A DNA stretch of 33,268 nt from Methanosarcinaceae archaeon (GTDB lineage: Archaea; Halobacteriota; Methanosarcinia; Methanosarcinales; Methanosarcinaceae), in contig JAFGCK010000126.1 of NCBI GenBank assembly GCA_016932675.1, forward strand, positions 1 through 33,268, read 5' to 3'. Position numbers and translations under genes: made by a program. The notes under the pieces were generated by a model. It ran no database searches. It saw only the letters and a program-made list of their open reading frames with translations, and was not told the DNA's origin. Positions 25,497 through 31,933 of this stretch are shown in pieces. Each line of letters opens with the position of its first letter. Position 1 is the stretch's first letter.

Positions 25497-25876
25497 TTAA
25501 GAGCCTCCTTCTTTAACAGGTAGACATAACCGAACAATACAACAAAAATAAAGACCAGCATTTCGACGGTTGCTATCTGGGTAATTCCGTGTCCCTGGAA
25601 AATAGTAGCCCATGGATAGAGGAACAGGACTTCTATATCAAAGAGAACAAAAGCAATGGCATAGAGATAATATTCGACATTGAACTGTATCCTCGCATCC
25701 CCGATGGGAAGAGAACCAGCCTCGTATGTCGAATATTTTGCCGCAGATCTACTCCTGGGACTCAATGTTTTCACAAGAAACATCGTCATAGGAGGCATCA
25801 CTAATGCCACAACAAGAATTATCGCAACCGGTATGTAACTATATATTATGTTACTGATATCGATTATTTCTGACAT
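25484..25876 (-). CDS. fpoA: F420H2 dehydrogenase membrane subunit FpoA (NuoA-like)
   Basis: First gene of the operon, encoding a 130-residue NuoA/ND3-type membrane protein with three helices. The loop Y-E-A-G-S-L-P-I-G-D-A-R-I-Q-F-N-V-E-Y-Y matches the conserved NuoA loop between helices 1 and 2. That family has a Cys in the Y-E-C-G motif; here it is Ala. F-D-I-E-V-L-F-L-Y-P-W-A is also typical. AGGAG lies 7 nt before the ATG. Confidence 0.96.
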   Translation of the reverse strand: MSEIIDISNIIYSYIPVAIILVVALVMPPMTMFLVKTLSPRSRSAAKYSTYEAGSLPIGDARIQFNVEYYLYAIAFVLFDIEVLFLYPWATIFQGHGITQIATVEMLVFIFVVLFGYVYLLKKEALKWMM

Positions 25877-26226
25877 AACAATTCTCCTGAAAGTTATTAC
25901 GTAGACTTGCTATATGTATAAAATACCTTCTGTGGAGTTATTCCATATGCACCCATCTACGATTTTATGAAACAAATCACATCTTTTGATATATTTTTCA
26001 ATAGAGTGTATTGGCTATTAGTTGATATCAATTCATTATATTTAAATTGTGGCAATTAAGACCGTAGAAATGTGAAATGCGGGTTTGGACAGGGAACTGG
26101 TCAAATAAAAAAGTAAGTTTCCAATGTTTCAAAAAAGAATAACCGTTGCTCCCAAAAGAATAAGACATGAATGCAGAAGATACAGTAAAAAGAGCAGAAA
26201 ACAAACAAAATGAAAAACAAAAACAG
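25877..26226. promoter_or_regulatory. Upstream region of the fpo operon
   Basis: This gap holds no credible gene. On the minus strand, TTTTATAC (25916-25923) is a TATA candidate about 43 nt before the fpoA start, implying a short leader that includes the AGGAG site. A second AT-rich box (ATTTAAATATAATG, about 26035-26045) could drive a longer leader of about 130 nt. Two promoters would allow growth-phase control, but this is inference. Confidence 0.45.
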
Positions 26227-26243
26227 GTCTGATCAAGTCAGAC
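26227..26243 (-). terminator. Hairpin terminator after the zinc-site gene
   Basis: A perfect 6-bp stem (GTCTGA / TCAGAC) with a 5-nt loop lies 15 bp after the stop of the minus-strand gene at 26259. It is followed on that strand by a T-rich run (complement of 26205-26224). This separates the small operon from fpo. Confidence 0.65.
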
Positions 26244-26258
26244 ATTGAAGAAATAAAG

Positions 26259-26765
26259 TCAGGCCTGCTTCGGCGAATAGTACTTCTTGATCACAGTACC
26301 ACATTCCGAACAGGAGATCACAAGCCAGTCACCATGGTTGTACAGGGCATATTTCTCGAAGATGGAAGCACCACAGGTGGGACACACATAGTACTCCTTG
26401 AAGTAATAGTGATAGAACTGCGGCGTCCGCTCAAGCCAGTCAAGTACTTTTTGCATATGTTCGAAATAGCGTAGTTTTGAAGGATGGTGGTCCTTCCTTT
26501 CAATAGCTTCTGATACACGGCTTCCGACGTTCCTGGTGTGCTGTTGTGACTTCTGTGTTATCTTTTTATAGTCAGAGATGTACCTGGTACTATTATCGAG
26601 ATATTTCAGGTAACCTTCATGTGCCCTTGGGATATTTCTCCGGATGGTGCGCACGAAGTATTCACCCATGACATCCTCCATGATATCCGCACATGCCGTG
26701 CATATGTTATATCCTTCATAGTGCCTGTTGTCCTGAAGGTCACCACAAATTACACATGTTTCCAT
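26259..26765 (-). CDS. Unknown protein with two four-Cys zinc sites
   Basis: A 168-residue soluble protein with two zinc-ribbon-like sites flanking a helical middle. The N-terminal site is Cys4/Cys7 with Cys22/Cys25; the C-terminal site is Cys128/Cys131 with Cys152/Cys155. The middle (about 30-115) is basic, helical and rich in Tyr, His and Arg. I do not recognise a named family; nucleic-acid binding or a protein-interaction role would fit such a layout. It follows the DUF22-like gene by 21 bp with AGAGGGTC upstream, so the two are probably one operon. A terminator follows. Confidence 0.75.
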   Translation of the reverse strand: METCVICGDLQDNRHYEGYNICTACADIMEDVMGEYFVRTIRRNIPRAHEGYLKYLDNSTRYISDYKKITQKSQQHTRNVGSRVSEAIERKDHHPSKLRYFEHMQKVLDWLERTPQFYHYYFKEYYVCPTCGASIFEKYALYNHGDWLVISCSECGTVIKKYYSPKQA

Positions 26766-26786
26766 AAACAGACCCTCTTGCTTCAG

Positions 26787-27206
26787 TTACCGTATTTCTT
26801 TTGGGGCCATGGCCTCCCGGGTAAACATTATCGGGAAAATATTAAGCACTGCAATCAGGTCACCTTCCCTTATCCTGCCATTTTCCTGACCCAGCACGTA
26901 AGCATATTTGACGATACGCTCATTGTCCACAGGCTTTGTACCCCCTTTTGTCCCCACCTTGATCAATGAAACCATCGCATGGTGTGTGAAAAGACATGGG
27001 ATTATTATCATATCAGGCTCGAGAACAATCTCCTTCACATTGACCCTTTTGAACTCTCCGGCACGGATCTCAATATCTTCTTCAGAGATCAACATTTCCC
27101 ACTTGGCACGGGTAGCAATGGTGAATTCATAGGGCGCTGCCTTAACCTTCCTGGAGACCAGTTCGCCATTGTCCCTTGATACCACCTGGATCACTTCTTT
27201 TCGCAT
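26787..27206 (-). CDS. DUF22-like archaeal protein
   Basis: A 139-residue beta-rich protein resembling the archaeal DUF22 family, whose function is not established. Features include an N-terminal V-I-Q-V-V-S-R, a central I-R-A-G-E-F-K-R-V-N-V-K-E-I and G-D-L-I-A-V-L-N-I-F-P near the C-terminus. There is no catalytic motif, membrane segment or cysteine cluster. It has a clear promoter (TATA at 27237-27247, GGTGATC ribosome site) and is followed by the zinc-site gene. A palindrome sits just upstream of the promoter. The family assignment is from memory of its pattern and is moderate. Confidence 0.65.
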   Translation of the reverse strand: MRKEVIQVVSRDNGELVSRKVKAAPYEFTIATRAKWEMLISEEDIEIRAGEFKRVNVKEIVLEPDMIIIPCLFTHHAMVSLIKVGTKGGTKPVDNERIVKYAYVLGQENGRIREGDLIAVLNIFPIMFTREAMAPKEIR

Positions 27207-27236
27207 TTGATCACCAAGAATGTAACTATCATATTA

Positions 27237-27247
27237 GTATAAATAGG
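27237..27247 (-). promoter_or_regulatory. TATA box of the DUF22-like gene
   Basis: On the minus strand CCTATTTATAC lies about 35 nt before the ATG. This gives a short leader that still includes the GGTGATC ribosome site (27209-27215). Confidence 0.5.
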
Positions 27248-27258
27248 TTCCGAGTAAT

Positions 27259-27278
27259 TATCATGAATAATCATGATA
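27259..27278. repeat. 20-bp inverted repeat, possible operator
   Basis: TATCATGA-ATAA-TCATGATA is a perfect 8-bp inverted repeat with a 4-nt centre. It lies between the stop of the Lrp-type regulator gene and the TATA box of the DUF22-like gene, about 12-15 bp upstream of that box. No T-tract follows on either strand, so a protein-binding site is more likely than a terminator. The neighbouring Lrp-type regulator is one candidate ligand. Confidence 0.5.
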
Positions 27279-27286
27279 TCTGGAGT

Positions 27287-27739
27287 TTAAGGCTTTTTAC
27301 GTATCAAGAGACTTTTTTCTTTATGGCACCGCGTTGTCAGTATGCTATCTGACTCCTTGACACCTTCCATATTGCTTATAGGGACCAGAACGTTTTCCTT
27401 CAGGGTATGCACATCAAAGGTCTGGACTTTCAACAGCAGGTCATAAGGTTCCAGAAGTTCGTATATTTCCAGGATGTCATCGATGCCGCATAATTTCTCG
27501 ATAACATCCGCGCCTGCGTTCGGTTCGAGACATATCCCGATAAAAGTCGTTATATTGAAGCCGGCAACTTCAGGATCCACCTTTATAGTGAACTCCCTGA
27601 TTATGCCCGAAGAATGCATCTTCTCGATCCTCTTATGCACCGTGGAAGTAGCCACACCCAGTTCATTAGCTATAACAGTGCTGTGCTTCCTGCAGTTGTC
27701 TGAAAGATGCTCCAATATGGCAATATCGACCTCGTCCAT
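27287..27739 (-). CDS. Lrp/AsnC-family transcription regulator
   Basis: A 150-residue regulator of the Lrp/AsnC type. The N-terminal winged helix-turn-helix (about 1-60) has V-D-I-A-I-L-E-H-L-S-D-N-C-R and T-S-T-V-H-K-R-I-E-K-M. The C-terminal RAM/ligand-binding domain (about 65-145) has the alternating pattern ending I-L-T-T-R-C. Such proteins form dimers and higher oligomers and often sense amino acids; the ligand here is unknown. A TATA candidate about 30 nt before the ATG and no ribosome site suggest a leaderless transcript. It is divergent from the ferredoxin gene, which has an inverted repeat at its promoter. Confidence 0.9.
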   Translation of the reverse strand: MDEVDIAILEHLSDNCRKHSTVIANELGVATSTVHKRIEKMHSSGIIREFTIKVDPEVAGFNITTFIGICLEPNAGADVIEKLCGIDDILEIYELLEPYDLLLKVQTFDVHTLKENVLVPISNMEGVKESDSILTTRCHKEKSLLIRKKP

Positions 27740-27900
27740 GAGTACTTAAATAACCAAAGATAATAATATATTTTTCTATTTTTTTCGTTTTATGAAAATC
27801 TTTTGCTGCAAACCAACATATTGGCTTTACTGGCAGCAAGAGTGAACAAAACAACTGTGACCATTTGGGCCCACAATTTCATACCCAAACCCTCTATTCG

Positions 27901-27921
27901 AACAATAATGCTTTTATTGTT
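27901..27921. repeat. 21-bp inverted repeat at the ferredoxin promoter
   Basis: AACAATAA-TGCTT-TTATTGTT is a perfect 8-bp inverted repeat with a 5-nt centre. It ends 5 bp before the TATA box of the ferredoxin gene, where an activator or repressor would be expected to bind. The divergent Lrp-type gene is a natural candidate for its regulator. Confidence 0.5.
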
Positions 27922-27926
27922 AGTCC

Positions 27927-27936
27927 TTTTATAATA
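27927..27936 (+). promoter_or_regulatory. TATA box of the ferredoxin-FAD enzyme genes
   Basis: TTTTATAATA is centred about 27 nt before the ferredoxin ATG. A GGTGAGG ribosome site (27948-27954) lies between, so the leader must be very short or the true TATA slightly further upstream. Confidence 0.45.
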
Positions 27937-27957
27937 TCGAAAGTCCGGTGAGGTTTT

Positions 27958-28113
27958 ATGAAGATCAATGACCATTGTGTTGGATGTGGCCAATGCGCCA
28001 CATTTTGCAAATTCGATGCTATTGTAGTAAAGGCAAGAGCAAGCTTAAGTGACAAATGTACTGGATGTGGCATTTGCGCTGCATACTGTCCGGTCAAAGC
28101 GATAGAGGTATGA
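27958..28113 (+). CDS. Small ferredoxin with two 4Fe-4S motifs
   Basis: A 51-residue ferredoxin. Its two cluster motifs are Cys7/10/13/17 (CVGCGQCATFCK) and Cys34/37/40/44 (CTGCGICAAYCP); the first has Lys where Pro is usual. GGTGAGG lies about 4 nt before the ATG. Its stop is one base before the ATG of the FAD enzyme gene, so the pair is coupled and the ferredoxin is very likely the electron donor of that enzyme. In M. acetivorans an adjacent ferredoxin is needed by the geranylgeranyl reductase, a precedent for such pairing. Confidence 0.9.
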   Translation: MKINDHCVGCGQCATFCKFDAIVVKARASLSDKCTGCGICAAYCPVKAIEV

Positions 28114-28114
28114 G

Positions 28115-29398
28115 ATGAAAGCTATAATCATCGGTGCAGGGCTGGGCGGGTTGCTGAGCGCGGCCAAACTCTCACAGTCAGGATACGAGGTGGAGGTCTT
28201 TGAGAGCCTTCCCATTATCGGAGGGAGGTTCACGAACATTCCATATAAGGGTTTCCAGCTATCCACCGGTGCACTGCACATGATACCCCACGGCCCCTCC
28301 GGACCACTTGCCATGCTGCTGGAGGATGTAGGTGCAGAAGTGACCATAGTACGAAAAAAACCAACTGCCGTTATCAGGATTCCAAGAAAAAGAGGTGACA
28401 GGGACTATAAGTTTGGACATAAGGATCTGATGTTTGAGGATTTCAAGGTGCCGTTTTCTCTGTTGAACCGTATCAAACTTGCCTTTTACATAATCACGAC
28501 AAGGAAGAAACCTCCAAAGGAAGGTTCCTTTGCACAATGGTGCTCAAAACACATCGAACAGGAATGGACACACCGGATCTCCGACTCTTTCTTCGGCTGG
28601 GCACTCAGTCTCAGGTCCTCAGACGTACCTGTGGAAGAGGCCTTTGAGATCATTGAGAACCTCTACAGATATGGAGGTTCCGGCGTACCCCTTGGCGGCT
28701 GCAAGGCCATTACGGATGCACTTGCCGATATCGTGCATGCAAATGGAGGAAAGGTCCACACCTCTGCAGAAGTCACGAAGATAGTAGTAGACAATGGGAA
28801 AGCTAAAGGGATAGCAGTTGATGGACAGGAACACAACGCAGATCTGGTGATCAGCGACATAGGGCATTCGGCCACTGCCATTTTACTTGATGATGGAACA
28901 AAAAGCACAGAGATACAGAAGTATATAGATAGAACAAAGAACTTGAAGCCTTCTGCGGGAATAAAGATATGCCTTTGCTCGGATAAACCCCTCGTAGGAC
29001 ACGGCGGAGTACTGCTGACACCATACGCTCAAAGGATCAACGGTATCAACGAAGTGACAAATATAGATCCGGACCTTGCACCCACAGGAAAGCATCTCAC
29101 AATGTCACATCAGTGTGTCCGGCTTGAAGACCTTGACAGGCTTGAAGAGGAGATAGACCTTGGGCTTTCTGACCTGAAGTATATCTTTGCCGGCAAGGAA
29201 TACGAGGTTCTCCTCATACAGTCATATTCCAATGGCTGGCCTGTGAACAGGTCATCCTCCGGCACCGACCTGAACAATATGACACCCATTAGCGACCTGT
29301 ACGTAGTGGGCGATGGAGCAAAGGGCAAAGGAGGCATTGAAGTAGAAGGAGTTGCCCTTGGCGTGATGCACACCATGGAAGAGATACTGGGGTATTAG
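28115..29398 (+). CDS. FAD-dependent oxidoreductase, phytoene desaturase/prenyl saturase-like
   Basis: A 427-residue flavoprotein of the CrtI/phytoene-dehydrogenase type. The FAD fold is visible: G-A-G-L-G-G (7-12) with the acidic residue at the end of strand 2 (VEVFES), I-I-G-G-R-F, and the C-terminal V-V-G-D-G-A-K-G-K-G-G-I-E-V-E-G. Relatives oxidise or reduce polyprenyl double bonds. Here a dedicated ferredoxin is encoded one base upstream, which favours reduction (a saturase). There are no membrane helices. The UbiA prenyltransferase follows about 330 bp downstream. It is not the typical archaeal geranylgeranyl reductase, whose N-terminal sequence differs. The substrate is unknown; methanophenazine side chain or lipid are candidates. 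Confidence 0.8.
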   Translation: MKAIIIGAGLGGLLSAAKLSQSGYEVEVFESLPIIGGRFTNIPYKGFQLSTGALHMIPHGPSGPLAMLLEDVGAEVTIVRKKPTAVIRIPRKRGDRDYKFGHKDLMFEDFKVPFSLLNRIKLAFYIITTRKKPPKEGSFAQWCSKHIEQEWTHRISDSFFGWALSLRSSDVPVEEAFEIIENLYRYGGSGVPLGGCKAITDALADIVHANGGKVHTSAEVTKIVVDNGKAKGIAVDGQEHNADLVISDIGHSATAILLDDGTKSTEIQKYIDRTKNLKPSAGIKICLCSDKPLVGHGGVLLTPYAQRINGINEVTNIDPDLAPTGKHLTMSHQCVRLEDLDRLEEEIDLGLSDLKYIFAGKEYEVLLIQSYSNGWPVNRSSSGTDLNNMTPISDLYVVGDGAKGKGGIEVEGVALGVMHTMEEILGY

Positions 29399-29417
29399 TG
29401 CAGCGGTTCAGGATCTT

Positions 29418-29660
29418 TTATTTTTCACCTGAAGAGGATACCATCTCCTTCCAGAATAGGTGAAATATACAGGGGTCTTGTGAAGTCAACAGCTTGCCAT
29501 CACACACAACCCCTCCTTCACAGGTCGCTGCAACAGTGACCTTGAGGTCATCGGGAACCCCTGCCTGTCCCTGGCATTTCGGTCTTTTATGATCCACGCC
29601 GCAATCAGTAACTGAGGTCCGTGGCATATTGCTGCGAATGCTGTCTTTCCTGTATGGCAT
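29418..29660 (-). CDS. Small Cys-containing hypothetical protein, 80 aa
   Basis: Family not recognised. The protein contains five cysteines (near residues 20, 29, 47, 53 and 64) in a well-mixed sequence that looks like a real protein, and no plus-strand frame competes. No ribosome site precedes the ATG, but a TATA element (29677-29687 on the minus strand) lies about 22 nt upstream, fitting a leaderless gene. It is divergent from the UbiA gene. An alternative start is Met12. Confidence 0.5.
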   Translation of the reverse strand: MPYRKDSIRSNMPRTSVTDCGVDHKRPKCQGQAGVPDDLKVTVAATCEGGVVCDGKLLTSQDPCIFHLFWKEMVSSSGEK

Positions 29661-29670
29661 GATAGGAACA

Positions 29671-29687
29671 GGAGATTATAAAAACAA
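29671..29687. promoter_or_regulatory. Shared divergent promoter, small gene / UbiA
   Basis: GATTATAAAAAC works as a TATA element in both directions: about 22 nt before the minus-strand ATG at 29660 and about 26 nt before position 29703 on the plus strand. Plus-strand transcription from there would give a leader of about 30 nt to the UbiA ribosome site. Confidence 0.4.
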
Positions 29688-29732
29688 CCATACCTGATAG
29701 TTATGCAAAGCCAGACTTTAAGGGAGGGGAAA

Positions 29733-30650
29733 ATGCACCCATATATAAGGGATGTGAATATTTCTTTTCAGGCATACACCGATCTTACAAGAGCACATTT
29801 CTTTCCCGCCTGGCCTCTCCTGTTCTGCTCAGGCCTGATGCTTGCTTTTGAGAACTACGGAGCTTTTTCCCTGACACTGACCATCAAGGCAGCTTTTATA
29901 GGACTTTTTGGATTTGAGGCAGGCCTTGTGCTCAATGACTATGTGGACCGGGATACAGATACAAAGGATGTGGAATTCGACCGGCTGACAGGATACTGGA
30001 GGCCGTTCAAAAAAAGACCGATCCCTCCCGGGCAGATAGCTGCTTCAAGGGCATTCGCATTCTTTTTACTGCTGTTCGCCCTCACCATGGCACTGATATT
30101 GACACTTCCGTTCCCTAATTCCCTTTATCTGCTGATCCTTATGAGCTACTCCTACTGCGCAGAATACTTCTACCAGGTAATGAAAAGAGACCAACGCTTC
30201 CCCATTGCACAGATACTGGGAAGGACAGACATTGCCCTGTTCCCTGTTGCAGGTTACCTTTGTTATGGCAGCCCCGACATGACCGCACTTCTCTATTTCC
30301 TTTTACTTTATCCATGGGCGCAGGCCCACCTGGGAGTGAATGACCTTGCAGACTTCAGGAATGATGTTGCAAGGGATATGAAAACCATAACCACACTCTA
30401 TGGGACAGGTGGTACTGCATTCTGGATACATGGTTTTACCCTGCTGCATATAGTTGTTGCAATTGTATTCATGGAAAGGATTGGGACAACAGCATCTTAC
30501 GGTTTTATACTATCTTTTTTACTCCTTGGCGCTGCAAACTATATTGTTCTAAAAAGGAAGGAACCACATGCAGGACTTAAGGCCCTGCCGCTATTTCATG
30601 CAAGCCTGCTTATTTATTCTGCTTCGATCATACTGGACTACTTCTTCTAG
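29733..30650 (+). CDS. UbiA-family prenyltransferase
   Basis: A 305-residue membrane prenyltransferase with about 8-9 helices. The first Asp-rich motif is Asn68-Asp69-x-x-Asp72-x-Asp74-x-Asp76 (NDYVDRDTD), the second is D-L-A-D-F-R-N-D-V-A-R-D. These bind the diphosphate of a polyprenyl donor through Mg2+. ATG at 29733 has a strong AGGGAGGGG site just upstream and is preferred over an in-frame ATG at 29703. UbiA relatives in archaea make membrane lipids, haem side chains or quinone-like carriers. Its neighbours (prenyl saturase-like flavoprotein, ferredoxin, the methanophenazine-using fpo operon) make a methanophenazine role attractive but unproven. Confidence 0.88.
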   Translation: MHPYIRDVNISFQAYTDLTRAHFFPAWPLLFCSGLMLAFENYGAFSLTLTIKAAFIGLFGFEAGLVLNDYVDRDTDTKDVEFDRLTGYWRPFKKRPIPPGQIAASRAFAFFLLLFALTMALILTLPFPNSLYLLILMSYSYCAEYFYQVMKRDQRFPIAQILGRTDIALFPVAGYLCYGSPDMTALLYFLLLYPWAQAHLGVNDLADFRNDVARDMKTITTLYGTGGTAFWIHGFTLLHIVVAIVFMERIGTTASYGFILSFLLLGAANYIVLKRKEPHAGLKALPLFHASLLIYSASIILDYFF

Positions 30651-30653
30651 GGT

Positions 30654-30673
30654 GCCGGAGAAAATGATCCGGC
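30654..30673 (+). terminator. Hairpin after the UbiA gene
   Basis: A perfect 6-bp GC-rich stem (GCCGGA / TCCGGC) with an 8-nt loop lies 3 bp after the stop codon. There is no T-tract, so it may stabilise the 3' end rather than terminate. Confidence 0.35.
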
Positions 30674-30701
30674 TGCGCGTTAAAATAGTCAAACAGGGAC
30701 C

Positions 30702-31250
30702 ATGAAAGTAAAAGACTTAAGCTCCATGCTGGTGTTCAGCGCCTGGGAGAAAGCTGTTTTCAGCAGGTCCGACCTTCCAGAAGAGGCTTTCTATCCCATG
30801 CTGCTTCCCTTAAGACAGGAGGTGTATGGAGTTACTCTACAGCACACCTCAAAAGTATTTCCGTTATGAAGGTCTACACACCCTATAATTAAGAAACAAA
30901 GACATGCAACACTGTTGAAGAGATATATCTGCTGGTGGACCCTGAAGTGCTGGCAAGGGAAAGACATGTCAACCGGCTTGAGAAGTGTGGCAATAAAGAA
31001 ACAAGAATATTGCTCACCAGACCCATTCCATAACCCTGAAAGCCAGAAAGATAGTTGTGGCCAGGATAAGCACCGAGAAAGAAAGGTCTTCATCCAGGAG
31101 ACCGATGAGAATGTTGCTATGTTTACAGGTCCTTCAGCCTACTACGCAGCCCATGAGATGGAACACCTGGAGAACACAGAGATAGAGGGGTTACCGACGT
31201 AATCCTTTGAGTACGTTGTCCTTGATGATGAAAAAGTTCAGGATGAATAG
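30702..31250 (+). pseudogene. Decayed or frameshifted gene remnant
   Basis: No intact gene fills this 600-bp interval, yet protein-like pieces occur in different frames of the plus strand. The first, from ATG at 30702, runs 55 codons (MKVKDLSSMLVFSAWEKAVF...) to a TGA. A second, in another frame at about 30908-31033, reads N-T-V-E-E-I-Y-L-L-V-D-P-E-V-L-A-R-E-R-H. A short third-frame piece around 31033-31080 reads K-A-R-K-I-V-V-A-R-I-S-T-E-K. The last part returns to the first frame (VFIQETDENVAMFTGPSAYYAAHEMEHLE), with a TAA at 31200 and another stop at 31248. This fits one gene of about 180 codons broken by several frameshifts and stops. The family is not recognised. Confidence 0.4.
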
Positions 31251-31265
31251 AAAAGCATATTCTTT

Positions 31266-31718
31266 CTAAGTAGACTTTTTTAAGAACTCTAACCATCTGC
31301 GTACTTCAGCCACCCTTTCACGGGAGAAGATCTCGTGGAACTCTTTTTCTTTTTCTTTTGCTGTGCCTTCTTCTATCTCTTTAAGGTCCATGATCGTCCG
31401 CATCAACCCTGAAAGTTCATCGAATAGCCGCTTTGCTTCATCTCCTGTCAACTTTTCAGTTCTTAGTTCCAGTTCATCCTCTTTTGCTTTTTCTTTGAGG
31501 AAGGAAATATACTTATCGATCTGTTTCCGGTCTGCAGTTGTGATCTTTTTTTTATTGAGCAATTCCCAGACAATTTCATGAAGGTTGCATGTTCTACCAT
31601 CGATCTCTATATGATAAGGCACTTCCTGCCCTACCCAGAAAAGACGCGTGTGCAGTGCTGCAAAAAGCTGTTTTCTTTCTCTTTCAGTAATATGATCCTC
31701 ACCTGTCAGATCGTTCAT
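31266..31718 (-). CDS. Charged helical hypothetical protein (possibly DUF5788)
   Basis: A 150-residue, highly charged and helical protein with long runs of Glu/Lys (about 85-130) likely to form a coiled coil. The N-terminal part has a more globular pattern (F-W-V-G-Q-E-V-P-Y-H-I-E-I-D-G-R). It resembles a methanogen-restricted family that I believe is DUF5788, function unknown; the name is uncertain. TTGGAG lies about 10 nt before the ATG and a TATA-like GCATATAAGC further upstream. It is a single gene. Confidence 0.65.
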   Translation of the reverse strand: MNDLTGEDHITERERKQLFAALHTRLFWVGQEVPYHIEIDGRTCNLHEIVWELLNKKKITTADRKQIDKYISFLKEKAKEDELELRTEKLTGDEAKRLFDELSGLMRTIMDLKEIEEGTAKEKEKEFHEIFSRERVAEVRRWLEFLKKST

Positions 31719-31872
31719 CTTGCAACTCCAATATGCTTATATGCAAGTCAGGAGCACAAATAAGTTTTGATGCGCTCATTTCGAGATCAAGAGTAAACAT
31801 ATGAAAAATGGAAGCAGAGTAGTTATTTATATAACATTATATAAGTATATATGACAAGAGGGCAATAAATCT

Positions 31873-31892
31873 AATACGAATCAATACGAATC
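31873..31892. repeat. 10-bp perfect tandem direct repeat
   Basis: AATACGAATC occurs twice back to back, about 40-60 nt before the TPR gene start and downstream of an AT-rich stretch (31825-31850) that may hold its TATA box. The repeat lies in the leader or core promoter and could bind a regulator. Confidence 0.4.
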
Positions 31893-31933
31893 CTACTAAG
31901 AATATTATACAGTTACTAAAGCAAGGTGTTATT

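Noticed and set aside
26167-26232. Short Lys/Glu/Gln-rich frame upstream of the fpo promoter region
   Set aside because: Fewer than 25 codons, extreme composition and no ribosome site; it is AT-rich intergenic sequence next to a terminator.
28115-29398. Reading the flavoprotein as the archaeal geranylgeranyl reductase
   Set aside because: The N-terminal FAD region and overall pattern match phytoene desaturase-type enzymes rather than the geranylgeranyl reductase family, although the adjacent ferredoxin is similar to that system.
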